Origin: Methanohalophilus levihalophilus
GTDB taxonomy: Archaea > Halobacteriota > Methanosarcinia > Methanosarcinales > Methanosarcinaceae
Direction of reading: 5' to 3'
Length of the DNA stretch: 64,000 bases
Assembly (NCBI RefSeq): GCF_017874375.1
Contig: NZ_JAGGLK010000001.1
Coordinates: 598,150-662,149 of the forward strand
Below the pieces are notes generated by a model. The model saw only the letters and a list, made by a program, of their open reading frames with translations, was not told where the DNA came from and did not search any database. Both the position numbers and the translations under genes were made by a program. Positions 51,470 through 60,484 of the stretch are shown here, piece by piece (positions within the stretch are counted from its first letter, which is position 1; the number at the start of each line of letters is the position of its first letter).

Positions 51470-52972
51470 ATGGATCTTCCTGAACACCAGACAAAAATCG
51501 TATGTACAATCGGCCCTGCCTCATCTTCTGAAAGTAAGTTGAAGCAATTGATTCCTGCAGGCCTGAATGTTGCCCGCCTGAATTTTTCCCATGGAGATCT
51601 TGAGCAGCACCGAAATACCATTAAAAATATCCGCAAAGCTGCCTCTGATCTTAATGCTATTGTTAATATAATGGTTGACTTGCCCGGGCCCCGAATAAGA
51701 GTTGGAGACATGGGTGATGAGCCCGTTGACATCGAAACCGGGAATTTTGTCTATTTAACTACGGATGAAGTAAAAGGCAATTCGGAAATAATTCCTGTCA
51801 ACTATAGCCAGCTATATGACAGTCTTGAACCTAATTCGAATGTATACCTCAATGATGGATTTATCCAGCTACTGTGCCATGAAATAACGGATAAAGGTGC
51901 CAGGTGTGAAGTTCTCGTCGGAGGAATACTATCATCACATAAAGGAATGAATCTTCCCCGTTCAAAGCTTTTTATCGATTCTATCACAGAGAAAGACCTG
52001 GAGTTCATGGATTTCGCTCTTTCAGAAGGGATTCATACCTTTAGCCTTTCATTCATAGAAAAAGCAGATGATGTCAAAAAAGCCCGCGAATTTGCTGCAA
52101 GTAAAGGTAAAAATGTCTACCTGATAGCAAAAATCGAAAGAGAGACTGCTGTCCAGAATATCGATGCTATCATCGAAGAAGCAGATGCTATTATGCTTGC
52201 ACGAGGCGATCTTGGAGTAGAGGTTCCCATCGAAGGAGTGCCAATACTTCAAAAGGTAATCATTCACAAGGCGAATCTTGCGGGCAAACCTGTGATTACC
52301 GCAACCCACATGCTCGAATCCATGATTGAAAACAACCGTCCTACAAGAGCTGAAGTAACCGATGTCGCAAACGCCATCCTTGATGGCACCGATGCCGTAA
52401 TGCTCTCCGGTGAAACCACAATCGGAAAATACCCGGTTGCATCAGTTCGCATGATGGCTGAAATTGCCGAAAGGACCGAAAGCTGGAGAAATGAAACCGG
52501 CTGGGGCCTGGATATCCTGACAAAAGGGATTGATAAAATCGCAAGTTCCATCAGAGCAAAATATAATGAGGGAGCGGTTTGTACCCTGGGTGACGATTTC
52601 GGCAATATTAACTCGTCCATAAGCGATGTGATAGCTCTGCAGGTGAATGAGGCCATCCAGAAGCTGAATGTGGACTATGTAATCACTCCAACGGTTTCCG
52701 GACGAACACCACGTCATATTTCCAGATTTAAGCCCAAATGCTGGATATATGCAATGAGCAAAAATTCCGATATATGCGAGCAGCTTGCATTGTCATACGG
52801 CGTATACCCAATCTGTGTTAAAGACGGAAAAGAGGATTGGGAAAACCAGGCAATTGATATTCTGAAGGATATGGACATTGCATACTGTGGTGAACTTGTG
52901 GTGCTTACTCAGGGTGCAAGCTCAGAATCCGGAAGCGGAACAAATCTGCTGAAGATTTTCAACATTGAGTGA
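51470..52972 (+). CDS. pyk: Pyruvate kinase
   Basis: 500 residues. TKIVCTIGPAS and NVARLNFSHGD at the N-terminus, the active-site IIEEADAIMLARGDLGVEVP region and ATHMLESMIENNRPTRAEVTDVANAILDGTDAVMLS are diagnostic. It converts PEP and ADP to pyruvate and ATP, opposite in direction to the PpsA encoded at 17-19 kb, so both directions of this step are in the window. Confidence 0.95.
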   Translation: MDLPEHQTKIVCTIGPASSSESKLKQLIPAGLNVARLNFSHGDLEQHRNTIKNIRKAASDLNAIVNIMVDLPGPRIRVGDMGDEPVDIETGNFVYLTTDEVKGNSEIIPVNYSQLYDSLEPNSNVYLNDGFIQLLCHEITDKGARCEVLVGGILSSHKGMNLPRSKLFIDSITEKDLEFMDFALSEGIHTFSLSFIEKADDVKKAREFAASKGKNVYLIAKIERETAVQNIDAIIEEADAIMLARGDLGVEVPIEGVPILQKVIIHKANLAGKPVITATHMLESMIENNRPTRAEVTDVANAILDGTDAVMLSGETTIGKYPVASVRMMAEIAERTESWRNETGWGLDILTKGIDKIASSIRAKYNEGAVCTLGDDFGNINSSISDVIALQVNEAIQKLNVDYVITPTVSGRTPRHISRFKPKCWIYAMSKNSDICEQLALSYGVYPICVKDGKEDWENQAIDILKDMDIAYCGELVVLTQGASSESGSGTNLLKIFNIE

Positions 52973-53009
52973 GTAAATTGTACAACTCCCAATACACAGG
53001 AAATCAAGA

Positions 53010-54248
53010 ATGGAAAGTATCCTGATATTCGCCCTTACACTCATTGGAATCACTGCTATTCTCTGGCGTTTCAGGCTACCTCCCTTTTTCGCCCTGACAG
53101 GAGCTGCACTTTTTTACGGTTTTCTTTCCGGCATGCAGGAGATGACAATTGTTTTTACGACACAGGGAGCCGGAAAAATATTTGCACTACTTGCAATTCC
53201 CATATTTTGCGGGTCCCTCATCGCACAGGTTGTCAGGCAGGAAAAATACGGATCAAGAATCGTTACGGATATTGAGAAGCTTTCAGGAAAACCGGCTCTT
53301 TCATCAGGTATCGTGGGTTACCTGCTTTCAATACCACTGATGTGCTGCATGACAGCCTATGTTGTAATGGTGCCTCTTGTGGAAAACCTGAAAGTGGATG
53401 AACATGTCAGGAAAAAATGTTTCTATGCAGCAGCTATCGGCAGTACTCTCTCATTTGTCCTCCTGTTTCCCCTTCCTGTGCTATACAGTATTACTACTAA
53501 CCTTGGAATTGAGAATGTTGCCGCCTTTAATGGAATAACCTTACCTGCTTCAATTGTACTGTTTATTATTGGTTATCTTGTACTCTGGAAAAAGGATGTT
53601 CTTGCAGATGTATGGAAAGGCAGTGATGAGTTAGCTAAAAACATATCGAGAATTGCGTGGATTCCGATACTTCTGCCAATACTATTACTTGCAATCGGCT
53701 ATGCTTATCAGGGATTCAGTCTTCTGACAAATATCAACCTGGCTATGTTTCTTGCAGCCCTGTTCTCCCTTTTTCTGCTCAAAGAAAAGAATCGCAGTGT
53801 TGTTTTCGAAAAAGGAACAAAGAATGCTGGCATAATTCTACTTGATCTTTGTGGTGCCGGAGCCCTGGGAGGAGTGATTGCTGCAAGCTCTCTTGCAGAC
53901 GATACCTACCTTTTACTTGAAGGAGCATTCCCTATAATCGTTATTCCATTCATTCTGGCAGCACTTGTGCAAACCGCACAGGGTTCCAGAGTTGTGACTG
54001 CAATTGTTGCATCTTCGATTATCGCGCAGAGCTCATATGCAGCAGAGCTTACAGCATCCTCGCTTATCCTTATGATTTCCGCAGGAACTTTGATCGTTTC
54101 ATATGTAACAGACCCTTATTTCTGGCTGATCCAGAGAACAACCAAAGATTCGATAAGGGAAGTTATTTGCAACTATACTCTGCCGCTGGCAACTCTTGGA
54201 CTACTGCTTTTTGCTGCAACTCTTGTGTTGGATGCTTTCCTGTTTTAA
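53010..54248 (+). CDS. GntP/DUF401-like permease
   Basis: 412 residues with about ten hydrophobic segments. Features such as GSLIAQVVRQE, LAALVQTAQGSRVVTAIVASS and VTDPYFWLIQ resemble the gluconate permease (GntP) superfamily and its archaeal DUF401 branch. Substrate unknown; probably an organic acid. It stands 37 bp after pyruvate kinase. Confidence 0.7.
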   Translation: MESILIFALTLIGITAILWRFRLPPFFALTGAALFYGFLSGMQEMTIVFTTQGAGKIFALLAIPIFCGSLIAQVVRQEKYGSRIVTDIEKLSGKPALSSGIVGYLLSIPLMCCMTAYVVMVPLVENLKVDEHVRKKCFYAAAIGSTLSFVLLFPLPVLYSITTNLGIENVAAFNGITLPASIVLFIIGYLVLWKKDVLADVWKGSDELAKNISRIAWIPILLPILLLAIGYAYQGFSLLTNINLAMFLAALFSLFLLKEKNRSVVFEKGTKNAGIILLDLCGAGALGGVIAASSLADDTYLLLEGAFPIIVIPFILAALVQTAQGSRVVTAIVASSIIAQSSYAAELTASSLILMISAGTLIVSYVTDPYFWLIQRTTKDSIREVICNYTLPLATLGLLLFAATLVLDAFLF

Positions 54249-54290
54249 CTGGCGATAGCTATTAATCCAAACAGAGGTCACCTCTCTTTC

Positions 54291-54833
54291 ATGGCACATC
54301 CAAAAATCGAAGTGATAAAGGGAGACATCGTGGAGCAGCATGTTGACGCAATTGTGAACGCTGCAAACAACAGCCTTCTTGGGGGAGGTGGTGTTGACGG
54401 TGCAATTCACAAGGCTGCAGGGCCACAGCTTTTAGAAGAATGTCGAGCTTTGGGAGGATGTGAAACCGGAGAAGCAAAGGTAACCAGAGGTTACAATCTT
54501 CCTGCGAAATGGGTTATTCATACTGTAGGACCTATCTGGAAAGACGGGAAACACGGGGAAGATGAATTGCTGAAACAATGTTACACAAATTCCCTCAATC
54601 TTGCTGTGAAAAACGAGATAAAGACTATTGCATTTCCGTCAATTAGTACCGGTGTTTATCATTTTCCAGTAACAAGAGCTGCAAAAATTGCAATAAAAGC
54701 AATTCACAATTTCTTATTACATAGTAATGAAATAGAGAATGTAATGATTGTTTGTTACAACAATGAGGCCTTTGAAAGCTATATGAAATCATTGGAACAA
54801 GCTCTGAATAGCATTCCAAAGAGGAAAGAATAA
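54291..54833 (+). CDS. Macro-domain protein (O-acetyl-ADP-ribose deacetylase type)
   Basis: 180 residues covering one macro domain: [37 protein letters not shown] (with the Asn and the GGGVDG loop) and [14 protein letters not shown]. This is the MacroD/YmdB type that removes ADP-ribose from proteins or deacetylates O-acetyl-ADP-ribose. It shares one base with the next gene start (TAATG). Confidence 0.93.
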   Translation: MAHPKIEVIKGDIVEQHVDAIVNAANNSLLGGGGVDGAIHKAAGPQLLEECRALGGCETGEAKVTRGYNLPAKWVIHTVGPIWKDGKHGEDELLKQCYTNSLNLAVKNEIKTIAFPSISTGVYHFPVTRAAKIAIKAIHNFLLHSNEIENVMIVCYNNEAFESYMKSLEQALNSIPKRKE

Positions 54834-55324
54834 TGATTGGTATAATCTCAGACACTCACGACCATCTCAATGCTGCAGAAGAAGCAATTGAAATCCTCAA
54901 TAAAAACGAGTTAACTGCTGTACTGCATGCCGGAGATCTTGTATCCCCTTTCATGGCCCGTGCATTCAGCAAACTGGAACCTGAATTATACATGGTTTCC
55001 GGGAATAATGATGGAGATAAAATGACCATAAAAACATTGTTCGAGGAATTCGGCACTAATATATGCGGGGATTTTGCATCAATTGAAATTGAAAACCGAA
55101 AAATAGCACTTCTTCACGGAACCGATGAACTCATCATTGACTCTCTTGCAAAATCGGGAAACTTCGATCTTGTTGTACGTGGACATACACACGAAACATC
55201 GATTAAGAAAATTGGAAAAAGCCTGATAATCAATCCAGGAGAATGTTGTGGTGTCCTCAGCGGAAAAAGAACACTTGCCTTTTGGGATCCGGAGACAAAT
55301 GAAGCTGAAATTGTAGAGTTCTGA
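54833..55324 (+). CDS. YfcE/MJ0936-type metallophosphoesterase
   Basis: 163 residues. GIISDTHDHL, AVLHAGDLVSP, VSGNNDGD, LLHGTDE and VRGHTHE give the full set of metal-binding Asp/His/Asn of the calcineurin-like small phosphodiesterase family. The physiological substrate is unknown. TAATG overlap with the macro-domain gene suggests a joint role in nucleotide or ADP-ribose metabolism. Confidence 0.92.
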   Translation: MIGIISDTHDHLNAAEEAIEILNKNELTAVLHAGDLVSPFMARAFSKLEPELYMVSGNNDGDKMTIKTLFEEFGTNICGDFASIEIENRKIALLHGTDELIIDSLAKSGNFDLVVRGHTHETSIKKIGKSLIINPGECCGVLSGKRTLAFWDPETNEAEIVEF

Positions 55325-55541
55325 TAGAAAATTGCCAATTTGCGACAAAAGAGAGGAGGGGGCATCTTTGTACCCCCGTGTCTGAATACTTTTAGGCTGA
55401 TAACAATTATTTAATAAGACGTAATACTTAATTATACTTAACGGTTGTCTAAATAATAATTAATATTTTTTGATGCTCATACATATTCATTACTGTTGCT
55501 TTTTTGACATCAGTAGCCATATAATTATAGAAACTTTAATG

Positions 55542-55560
55542 TATGTTATTTGGTAACATA
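55542..55560. promoter_or_regulatory. Palindromic operator upstream of symporter unit 1
   Basis: TATGTTA-TTTGG-TAACATA, perfect 7-5-7 inverted repeat 31 bp before the accessory-gene ATG. A near copy stands at the same place before unit 2 (57392-57410). The 267-bp gap from 55325 holds no gene otherwise; a GGGGG/CCCCC hairpin at about 55358-55377 lacks a T-run. Confidence 0.6.
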
Positions 55561-55591
55561 CATCATGTTAACATTGTTATAAGGTGAAAAA

Positions 55592-55708
55592 ATGCTTGGC
55601 ATAGATGATCCGTACATTTGGAGTGCTTACATTCTTTGCATCGTTAGTGCAATAGGATGTGCAGTATACGGTATTTTAAAATGGAACGAAGAAGAGGAGG
55701 ATGAATAA
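55592..55708 (+). CDS. Symporter small accessory protein 1
   Basis: 38 residues: MLGIDDPYIWSAYILCIVSA begins a single membrane helix, ending WNEEEEDE. AAGGTGAAA binding site in front. Its TAA overlaps the symporter ATG (TAATG), so translation is coupled. Small one-helix partners of this kind accompany several solute:sodium symporters; the exact role is unproven. Confidence 0.8.
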   Translation: MLGIDDPYIWSAYILCIVSAIGCAVYGILKWNEEEEDE

Positions 55709-57300
55709 TGGCTGTCAGTACCCCCCTGCTGGGAGTTATCGTCCTGATCTACCTCATGGTTGTTTTCTGGTGTGGTTGGCTCGCTTACAAGCGTACCAAA
55801 GAAGTAGATGACTACATGGTTGCGGGAAGAAACGTACACCCGGTCATATTAGCCCTTTCATACGGCGCGGCTTTCATCAGCACATCCGCAATTGTAGGTT
55901 TTGGCGGTGCTGCCGGTGTCCTTGGAATGGGACTTTTGTGGCTCGCTGTTATGAATATCATCGTAGGAATCTTTATCGCTTTTGTATTCTTTGGCTCCAG
56001 AACCAGACGCATGGGAGTTAACCTTAAGGCAGTCACTTTCCCGGAACTCCTTGGAAAACGTTTCCAGTCACGCTTCATACAGGGTTTTTCAGGAGCAGTA
56101 ATTGGCCTGTTCATGCCCCTGTATGCAGGAATTGTCCTTATTGGAGGAGCAAGATTTGTTGAAACCACTCTTGGAATCAATTATGACATTGCAGTATTAA
56201 TCCTCGCGATTATTGTTGCAGCTTACGTTATCACAGGAGGCCTGCTCGCTGTAATGTATACCGATGCATTGCAGGGAGGATTAATGTTCATAGGAATGGC
56301 GATTCTTCTGGCACTTACATACATTAAGCTTGGAGGCATTTCCGAAGCCCATCTGGCTCTAACCAATATGGCAAGCCTTGTTCCAGATAGTCTGGCTGCC
56401 GGAGGACATACCGGCTGGACTTCGATGCCTGCATTTGGTTCGCCGATCTGGTGGACATTGGTTTCCACCCTGATTCTGGGAGTAGGAATTGGTGTGCTTG
56501 CACAGCCACAACTTGCAGTTAGGTTCATGACAGTGGACAGCAAAAAATCCCTGAACAGGGCAGTGCTTGTTGGCGGTCCTTTCATTCTTATGATGACAGG
56601 TGTTGCTTTTGTTGTTGGTTCACTTTCCAACGTCTACTTCTTCCAACAGGATGGGCTCATTGCAATCGCTGCAGCCGGTGGAAATCAGGATCTGGTTATT
56701 CCGGAATACATCAATAGCGCAATGCCGGACATGTTTGTAATAGTGTTCATGGTAACCCTGCTTGCAGCAGCAATGTCAACCATGAGTTCACAATATCACA
56801 CAATGGGAAGCGCAATTGGTCATGACTTCTATCGCGAATTCCTGAAGAAAGGCAACGCCGGAAAAACCATTACCATGACAAGGCTTGGAATTTCCGTTAC
56901 CATTATTGCAAGTGTAATTCTCGCATACATCCTGCCTATCAGCATAATTGCAAGGGCAACAGCTATCTTCTTTGGAATCTGCGCAGCAGCATTCCTTCCA
57001 ATGTATGCAGGTGCATTGTTCTGGAAGAGGATGACAAGAGAAGGTGCCATTGCAAGTCTTCTGGTAGGTACTTTCAGCAGTCTCTTCTGGCTGGCATTTG
57101 TCCACGCAAAAGAAGCTGTACCACTGGGAATTTCACAGGCGCTCTTCGGTGTTGATACAATTCTCACCGGAACCTGGACAGTAGTAGATCCAATACTGGT
57201 AGCTACTCCACTCTCAGCAATCGTAGCAATCGGTGTAAGCCTCATGACAAAACCTACTCCTGAGGAACATCTCGACTTGTGCTACAAGGGGCAAAAGTAA
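55708..57300 (+). CDS. Sodium:solute symporter family transporter 1
   Basis: 530 residues, about 13 membrane helices. SSF-family features include KEVDDYMVAGRNVHP, GAAFISTSAIVGFGG and YVITGGLLAVMYTDALQGG (family signature region), and AAAMSTMSSQYHTMGSAIGHDFY with the Na+-site serines/threonines. The substrate cannot be read from sequence; in methylotrophic methanogens a methylated amine, betaine or an organic acid is possible. Nearly duplicated by the gene at 57547. Confidence 0.9.
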   Translation: MAVSTPLLGVIVLIYLMVVFWCGWLAYKRTKEVDDYMVAGRNVHPVILALSYGAAFISTSAIVGFGGAAGVLGMGLLWLAVMNIIVGIFIAFVFFGSRTRRMGVNLKAVTFPELLGKRFQSRFIQGFSGAVIGLFMPLYAGIVLIGGARFVETTLGINYDIAVLILAIIVAAYVITGGLLAVMYTDALQGGLMFIGMAILLALTYIKLGGISEAHLALTNMASLVPDSLAAGGHTGWTSMPAFGSPIWWTLVSTLILGVGIGVLAQPQLAVRFMTVDSKKSLNRAVLVGGPFILMMTGVAFVVGSLSNVYFFQQDGLIAIAAAGGNQDLVIPEYINSAMPDMFVIVFMVTLLAAAMSTMSSQYHTMGSAIGHDFYREFLKKGNAGKTITMTRLGISVTIIASVILAYILPISIIARATAIFFGICAAAFLPMYAGALFWKRMTREGAIASLLVGTFSSLFWLAFVHAKEAVPLGISQALFGVDTILTGTWTVVDPILVATPLSAIVAIGVSLMTKPTPEEHLDLCYKGQK

Positions 57301-57391
57301 GCCCCATCTTTCTTCTTTTTTATTGTACAATTTTTAGCATTATTGCTCTTTTTTCGCCACCGGTTGACGCTACCGCATGCAAAGCTTCAAG

Positions 57392-57410
57392 TATGTTACT
57401 TGCTAACACA
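57392..57410. promoter_or_regulatory. Palindromic operator upstream of symporter unit 2
   Basis: TATGTTA-CTTGC-TAACACA, the same 7-5-7 element as before unit 1 with one arm mismatch, 23 bp before the accessory gene. Conservation of only this block in otherwise diverged spacers suggests a shared regulator. Confidence 0.6.
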
Positions 57411-57433
57411 AACCGTTACTTTGAGGTGGCTAA

Positions 57434-57547
57434 ATGCTAGGTATTGACGATCCGTATATCTGGAGTGCATATATCCTCTGCATCGCGAGTGCAATCGGAT
57501 GTGCAGTGTATGGTCTTTTGAAATGGAACGAAGAGGAGGAAGAATAA
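57434..57547 (+). CDS. Symporter small accessory protein 2
   Basis: 37 residues, nearly identical to accessory protein 1 (MLGIDDPYIWSAYILCIASA, then a WNEEEEE tail). GAGGTGG precedes it; TAATG overlap with the second symporter. Confidence 0.8.
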   Translation: MLGIDDPYIWSAYILCIASAIGCAVYGLLKWNEEEEE

Positions 57548-59139
57548 TGGCTGTAAGCACAGCACTCTTCGGACTCGTAATCCTTGTGTATCTTCTTCTT
57601 GTTTTCTGGTGTGGATGGATAGCATACAAACGCACCAAGGAAGTAGACGACTACATGTTGGCCGGAAGGAAGGTTCATCCTGTAATTCTTGCACTGTCCT
57701 ACGGTGCCGCTTTCATAAGCACAGCAGCAATCATTGGTTTTGGAGGAGTTACCGCAACCCTTGGTCTTGGAACTCTTTGGCTTGTATTCATGAATATAGT
57801 AGTGGGAATTTTCATTGCTTTCGCAATATTCGGGTCCCGCACCCGCCGCATGGGTGTCAATCTTAATGCAATAACCTTCCCCGAGCTTCTCGGAAAAAGA
57901 TTCCAGTCACGTTTCATACAGGGTTTTTCCGGTGCATTAATCGGACTTTTCATGCCTCTCTATGCGGGAATTGTTTTAATCGGCGGTGCAAGGTTTGTGG
58001 AAACCGCACTTGGAATAGATTATGATATCGCGGTCCTTATTCTCACAGTAATGGTCGCTGCCTATGTTATTACCGGCGGCTTACTGGCAGTCATGTACAC
58101 TGACGCACTTCAGGGCGGACTTATGATAGTTGGTATGACAATCCTTCTCGCATTGACCTATGCCAAACTCGGGGGAATCGTAGAAGCCCATCAGGCACTC
58201 ACCAATATGGCAGGTCTTGTTCCGGAAGGTCTGGCAGCAGGCGGTCATACAGGCTGGACTTCGATGCCCACATTCGGTACACCCATATGGTGGACAATGG
58301 TATCAACCATTATTCTAGGTGTTGGAATAGGCGTTCTTGCCCAGCCACAGCTTGCAGTTAGGTTCATGACAGTAGACAGCAAGAAATCCCTTAACAGGGC
58401 AGTCTTTGTCGGTGGTCCATTCATTCTCATGATGGCAGGAGTCGCTTACATCGTCGGTGCACTCTCAAATGTTTACTTCTTTGAAACACAAGGAGTTATT
58501 GCCCTTGTGGCAGCAGGCGGAAACATGGATTCAATCATGCCTGAGTATATCAACAGCGCAATGCCGGATATTTTTGTTGTCATTTTCATGGTAACACTCC
58601 TTGCAGCAGCAATGTCAACCATGAGTTCACAATACCACACAATGGGAACCGCAATTGGCCATGATTTCTTTAAGGAATTCCTGATGAAAGGAAAATCCCA
58701 GCAAACTGTAACCGTTACAAGACTTGGGATTTCTGTTACGATTATTATCAGTGTGATCCTTGCTTACATCCTTCCGATAAGTATCATCGCCAGAGGAACA
58801 GCAATTTTCTTCGGACTTTGTGCAGCCGCATTTCTCCCAATGTACGCAGGAGCATTGTTCTGGAGAAGAATGACAAGAGAAGGTGCAATTGCAAGTCTTG
58901 TAGTCGGTACATTCAGCAGTTTATTCTGGCTGACTTTTGTCCACGCAAAAGAAGCTGTACCTCTTGGAATCTCACAGGCAATCTTTGGGGTCGATACAAT
59001 CCTAACAGGAACATGGACCGTTGTAGATCCAATTCTTGTTGCAACGCCAATAGCAGCAATCGCAGCAGTCGTGGTAAGTCTAGCCACAAAACCTACTCCA
59101 AAAGAACATGTGGACTTTTGCTATAAAGGATTAAAATAA
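57547..59139 (+). CDS. Sodium:solute symporter family transporter 2
   Basis: 530 residues, same length as transporter 1 and closely similar throughout, so a tandem duplication of the two-gene unit. ATG 57547 is chosen by the TAATG overlap and by alignment with copy 1. Differences cluster in loops (for example residues 310-335). It carries the same SSF signatures. The next gene is a DUF1638 protein 70 bp away. Confidence 0.9.
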   Translation: MAVSTALFGLVILVYLLLVFWCGWIAYKRTKEVDDYMLAGRKVHPVILALSYGAAFISTAAIIGFGGVTATLGLGTLWLVFMNIVVGIFIAFAIFGSRTRRMGVNLNAITFPELLGKRFQSRFIQGFSGALIGLFMPLYAGIVLIGGARFVETALGIDYDIAVLILTVMVAAYVITGGLLAVMYTDALQGGLMIVGMTILLALTYAKLGGIVEAHQALTNMAGLVPEGLAAGGHTGWTSMPTFGTPIWWTMVSTIILGVGIGVLAQPQLAVRFMTVDSKKSLNRAVFVGGPFILMMAGVAYIVGALSNVYFFETQGVIALVAAGGNMDSIMPEYINSAMPDIFVVIFMVTLLAAAMSTMSSQYHTMGTAIGHDFFKEFLMKGKSQQTVTVTRLGISVTIIISVILAYILPISIIARGTAIFFGLCAAAFLPMYAGALFWRRMTREGAIASLVVGTFSSLFWLTFVHAKEAVPLGISQAIFGVDTILTGTWTVVDPILVATPIAAIAAVVVSLATKPTPKEHVDFCYKGLK

Positions 59140-59209
59140 ACTCCCAGCGCGTCAGCGTTAAATACGGGCAACCTGCAAATTCCTGTAAAAGGAAAACGGA
59201 GGAGAAAGG

Positions 59210-59995
59210 TTGCCTGTATTAACCCTTATTTGCTGCAGGATGTTTGAAGACGAAGTTGTACATCTTCTGGAAGAAGACCCACTGATTACTGACATTACTG
59301 TTATTGAAAATGATGAATCTGAAGGAATACAGCGAAAGCTGGAAGCTTCAGGCGTCCATCACCATCTCGCGCCATTGGAATCACTCAGCCCTGATGATTT
59401 CAACAAAATGGGATTCCATGTAGTGGTTCAGATGCTTGAATTTGCATTGCATGCAGTACCTGCAAAACTGAAAGATGAAGTATATGCAAATATAGAAAAA
59501 TTCACTCCATTCTCAAATGGCATTCTCCTTTTCTACGGACTATGTGGCAACATCTTAAGGGATGTTGAGAAGGATTTTGAAGATCATAAGTGCAGAGTTG
59601 CCATCCTGAAAGAACCAAACGGTGAAATTATCGATGATTGTATCGGAGCCGTACTTGGGGGCAGGGACGCTTACCTCCAGACCCTGAAAAGTTTCAACGG
59701 GGAAGGAACGTTTTTCCTTACACCCATGTGGGCAGCTAACTGGAGAGATATGCTTGTATCATCTGGTTTTGGAAAGGATCCAAACGATATTGAAACATCC
59801 CGATTTGTTTTTGAGACGGTGGGTTACGTGCATGTTGCCAAGGTTGAAACCGGACTGCATTATGAGAAAGACTTCGATGCACAGGTCAATGAGTTTGCAG
59901 AACTCTTTGAATTTGACATTATGAATATTCCTGCAAGTCTTAGTACCCTCAAAGCCTGTTATGCAAATGTTCGGGATGCGGTCCTTGAAGGATAA
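59210..59995 (+). CDS. DUF1638 family protein
   Basis: 261 residues, TTG start after CGGAGGAGAAAGG. Conserved features are an N-terminal TLICCRMFEDEVVHLLEED, FYGLCGN, DDCIGAVLGGRDAYL and FFLTPMWAANWRDM. DUF1638 proteins are common in methanogens and in organisms with corrinoid-dependent methyltransferases of the MttB type; their function is unknown. Its place after the symporters may link them to methylated-compound use. Confidence 0.82.
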   Translation: MPVLTLICCRMFEDEVVHLLEEDPLITDITVIENDESEGIQRKLEASGVHHHLAPLESLSPDDFNKMGFHVVVQMLEFALHAVPAKLKDEVYANIEKFTPFSNGILLFYGLCGNILRDVEKDFEDHKCRVAILKEPNGEIIDDCIGAVLGGRDAYLQTLKSFNGEGTFFLTPMWAANWRDMLVSSGFGKDPNDIETSRFVFETVGYVHVAKVETGLHYEKDFDAQVNEFAELFEFDIMNIPASLSTLKACYANVRDAVLEG

Positions 59996-60055
59996 TTGGG
60001 AAAGTTCAAAAATCCTAAATAGTTTGTCACCTATGGAATTCAAACAGGTGATATT

Positions 60056-60484
60056 TTGACGAGAGTACTTGCAACCGGCACATTTGACCTTCTTCATCCC
60101 GGCCATCTCTTTTTTCTTGAGGAAGCAAAAAAGCTGGGCGATGAGTTGTACGTAATCGTTGCAAGGGATTCCAAAATAGAGCATAAACCTAAACCCATTA
60201 TTCCCGAAGAACAGAGAGTCAGGATGATTACAGCATTAAAAGTTGTGGATTATGCAATCTTAGGAAGTGAAGGCGATATGTTTGAGCCTCTTGAAGAAAT
60301 CCAGCCTGACATAATAGCTCTTGGACATGATCAGGTTTTTGATTCCGACAAACTCAAAGAAGAACTTGCAAAAAGAGGATTTGCATCCGAAATTACAAGA
60401 ATCGAAAAATCAGAAGCCTGCAGATTCTGCAGCAGTGGAAAGATCATAAAAGAAATTCTGAAAAGATATGGAAAAAAGGATTAA
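60056..60484 (+). CDS. ribL: Archaeal FAD synthase (RibL)
   Basis: 142 residues, TTG start three bases after AGGTGAT. Nucleotidyltransferase motif GTFDLLHPGHLFFLEEAK (HxGH), RDSKIEHKP and a C-terminal CRFCSSGKIIKEI. Archaeal RibL adenylates FMN to FAD and carries these conserved cysteines. Two riboflavin genes lie 1.2-2 kb downstream on the other strand. Confidence 0.9.
   Translation: MTRVLATGTFDLLHPGHLFFLEEAKKLGDELYVIVARDSKIEHKPKPIIPEEQRVRMITALKVVDYAILGSEGDMFEPLEEIQPDIIALGHDQVFDSDKLKEELAKRGFASEITRIEKSEACRFCSSGKIIKEILKRYGKKD

Noticed and set aside
55356-55378. GGGGG/CCCCC hairpin as a terminator
   Set aside because: The stem is short and the following bases lack a T-run.
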